Source of the DNA: SOKG01 sp964449845
GTDB taxonomy: Bacteria; Chloroflexota; Dehalococcoidia; SZUA-161
Length of the DNA: 23,415 bases
NCBI GenBank assembly: GCA_964449845.1
Contig: CAYVES010000022.1
Location: 1 to 23,415, forward strand
Reading direction: 5' to 3'
The notes beneath the pieces were generated by a model that worked only from the letters and a program-made list of their open reading frames with translations, did no database searches and was not told where the DNA came from. Below, in pieces: positions 22,244 through 23,415 of this stretch. Position 1 is the first letter of the stretch. Every line of letters starts with the position of its first letter. The translations under genes were made by a program, and so were the position numbers.

Positions 22244-23401
22244 CTATGCCTCGTAGAATCGCCTCATTTCATCAATCACATAGGCTAGTTGATCATCAGT
22301 TAGATGCTGGTGAACAGGCAGCGAAATTATTGACCTGGCCTGGGCTTCACATACCGGAAAGTCTCCTTCTTTATACCCCAAGTATTCACTGGCTTCCTGG
22401 AGGTGTATCGGTATGGGATAGTGTATTTTGGCTTCTATCCCGTTCTCCAAAAGGTGTTGATGCAGCCTGTCCCTGTCCTTGACCTGAATCACATAGGTAT
22501 GAAACACCTGCGTCACATTGCCTTTCCTCGGGGGTAGGGTAACATAATCACCCAGTTCTGACAGGGCGTCATCATATATCCTGGCATTTCTTATTCTGGT
22601 ATTGGTTATATCATCCAAGTCATTCATCAAGCGATTGGCTACCATCGCCTGAAGGGTGTCTAACCTGCTGTTATAGGCGAAGACAACACATTCATCCCTG
22701 TCCTTTAGGCCATGGTTTCTCAGTAGCATTATCCTGTCAAATAGCTCCTTTGAATTGGTGACGATGACTCCTCCATCCCCCCAAACATTCAAGTTCTTCA
22801 ACGGATGGAGACTGAAACAACCCATAATTCCAAATGAGCCAACAGCCTGCCCGTCAATAGAGGCACTTATTGCCTGACAGGCATCTTCTATCACATAAAG
22901 GTGATGCCTGTCGGCAATGGCCATTATCTTTGGCATATCGGCAGGGTTACCGGTCAAGTGCACTGGGATAATAGCCTTGGTTCTGGGCGTTATCGCATCT
23001 TCTATCAGGTTGGGGGCCATATTGTACTCATTATCGACATCCACAAAAACTGGCTTTGCCCCGGCGTTTGCTATAGTGGCAGCAGTAGCAATGAAGCTGT
23101 TGGGGGCGGTAATAACCTCGTCGCCGGGGCCTATGTTCAACGCTTTCATACTCAGGAAAAGGGCATCGGTCCCCGAGTTAAGACCGACTGCATACCTGGT
23201 TTGGCACAGTTTGGCAAATCTGGACTGAAACTCGGCGACCTGAGGCCCAAGGGTGAACTGACCTGTTGCTAACAACAGCTCCTTTATATCCCTGAGCATG
23301 TCTTCAGCATGGGCCTGTTTCGGCAGGTCTATATACTTCACTCTCACCTCCTTTCTGTCCGCGCCAAATTGTTCTAGCAGATAGGAATAGCCTACTTTCA
23401 T
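22244..23401 (-). CDS. DegT/DnrJ/EryC1/StrS-family PLP aminotransferase
   Basis: The 385-residue protein has the family's order of motifs: GQFTLGPQVAEFQSRFA (47-63), VGLNSGTDALFLS (72-84), GPGDEVITAPNSFIATA (91-107), PVFVDVD (117-123), VIEDACQA (170-177) and FSLHPLKNLNVWGDGG (196-211) with predicted PLP lysine K202. Such enzymes transaminate keto-sugar nucleotides to make amino sugars for cell-surface glycans. Two starts compete: ATG 23401 with GGAGG at good spacing, and an in-frame GTG 23341 with a stronger GGAGGT (23346-23351). The latter gives MKYIDLPKQAHAED, which fits the usual family N-terminus better. The extra 20 residues may therefore not be translated, or two isoforms may exist. A radical SAM gene follows 133 bp later. 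Confidence 0.9.
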   Translation of the reverse strand: MKVGYSYLLEQFGADRKEVRVKYIDLPKQAHAEDMLRDIKELLLATGQFTLGPQVAEFQSRFAKLCQTRYAVGLNSGTDALFLSMKALNIGPGDEVITAPNSFIATAATIANAGAKPVFVDVDNEYNMAPNLIEDAITPRTKAIIPVHLTGNPADMPKIMAIADRHHLYVIEDACQAISASIDGQAVGSFGIMGCFSLHPLKNLNVWGDGGVIVTNSKELFDRIMLLRNHGLKDRDECVVFAYNSRLDTLQAMVANRLMNDLDDITNTRIRNARIYDDALSELGDYVTLPPRKGNVTQVFHTYVIQVKDRDRLHQHLLENGIEAKIHYPIPIHLQEASEYLGYKEGDFPVCEAQARSIISLPVHQHLTDDQLAYVIDEMRRFYEA

Positions 23402-23415
23402 TTTGTCCCTCCTTC

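Overview
The window looks like chromosomal DNA from an uncultured anaerobic bacterium. The likeliest source is the Chloroflexota (Dehalococcoidia-like), but this is inferred from gene content and not proven. The basis is a tungsten-type aldehyde:ferredoxin oxidoreductase, an archaeal-style geranylgeranyl-reductase family flavoprotein, an HMG-CoA-synthase-like/DUF35 fusion beside a thiolase, Pro-Thr-repeat and Gly-Tyr-rich surface proteins, and strong Shine-Dalgarno sequences. I saw no rRNA, tRNA, CRISPR array, transposase or phage gene.

Layout. (1) 1-7236, all minus strand: enoyl-CoA hydratase/isomerase, AOR, a 463-bp gap with a REP-like inverted repeat, then nitroreductase, GGR-family flavoprotein, ACC-deaminase-like PLP enzyme, gamma-carbonic-anhydrase-like protein and a truncated DUF362 gene at the left edge. 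Overlapping or near-abutting junctions (AOR/ECH, NTR/GGR, GGR/PLP) indicate co-transcription. (2) 7357-8037, plus strand: a MazEF-type toxin-antitoxin pair behind a near-consensus promoter whose -35 box lies in a perfect palindrome. (3) 8323-10092, minus strand: a secreted lipoprotein and a MarR-family regulator. (4) 10563-16293, plus strand: an acyl-CoA module of CoA ligase, HMGCS-like/DUF35 fusion, thiolase and acyl-CoA dehydrogenase, with an IR repeat and a second promoter after the ligase. (5) 16509-18707, minus strand: two secreted surface proteins. (6) 19385-20663, plus strand: GmhA-like and GmhB-like heptose-phosphate enzymes. (7) 20653-23401, minus strand: a B12-type radical SAM protein and a DegT-family sugar aminotransferase. 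Regions 6 and 7 suggest a cell-surface sugar or polysaccharide locus.

The most notable signal is regulatory. Three promoters (MarR gene, surface-protein operon, gmhA operon) share one architecture: TGTAA-type boxes repeated every 11 bp at matching distances from the -10 box and in the same orientation relative to transcription. This resembles a binding array for a PhoB/OmpR-family activator and suggests a small regulon linking surface proteins, heptose metabolism and the MarR regulator.

Several enzymes have altered active-site or metal-site residues: the HMGCS-like protein, gamma-CA-like protein, GmhB-like phosphatase, PLP enzyme and acyl-CoA dehydrogenase. These make simple functional transfer risky. 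All family assignments come from motif recognition by eye; no database search was run.
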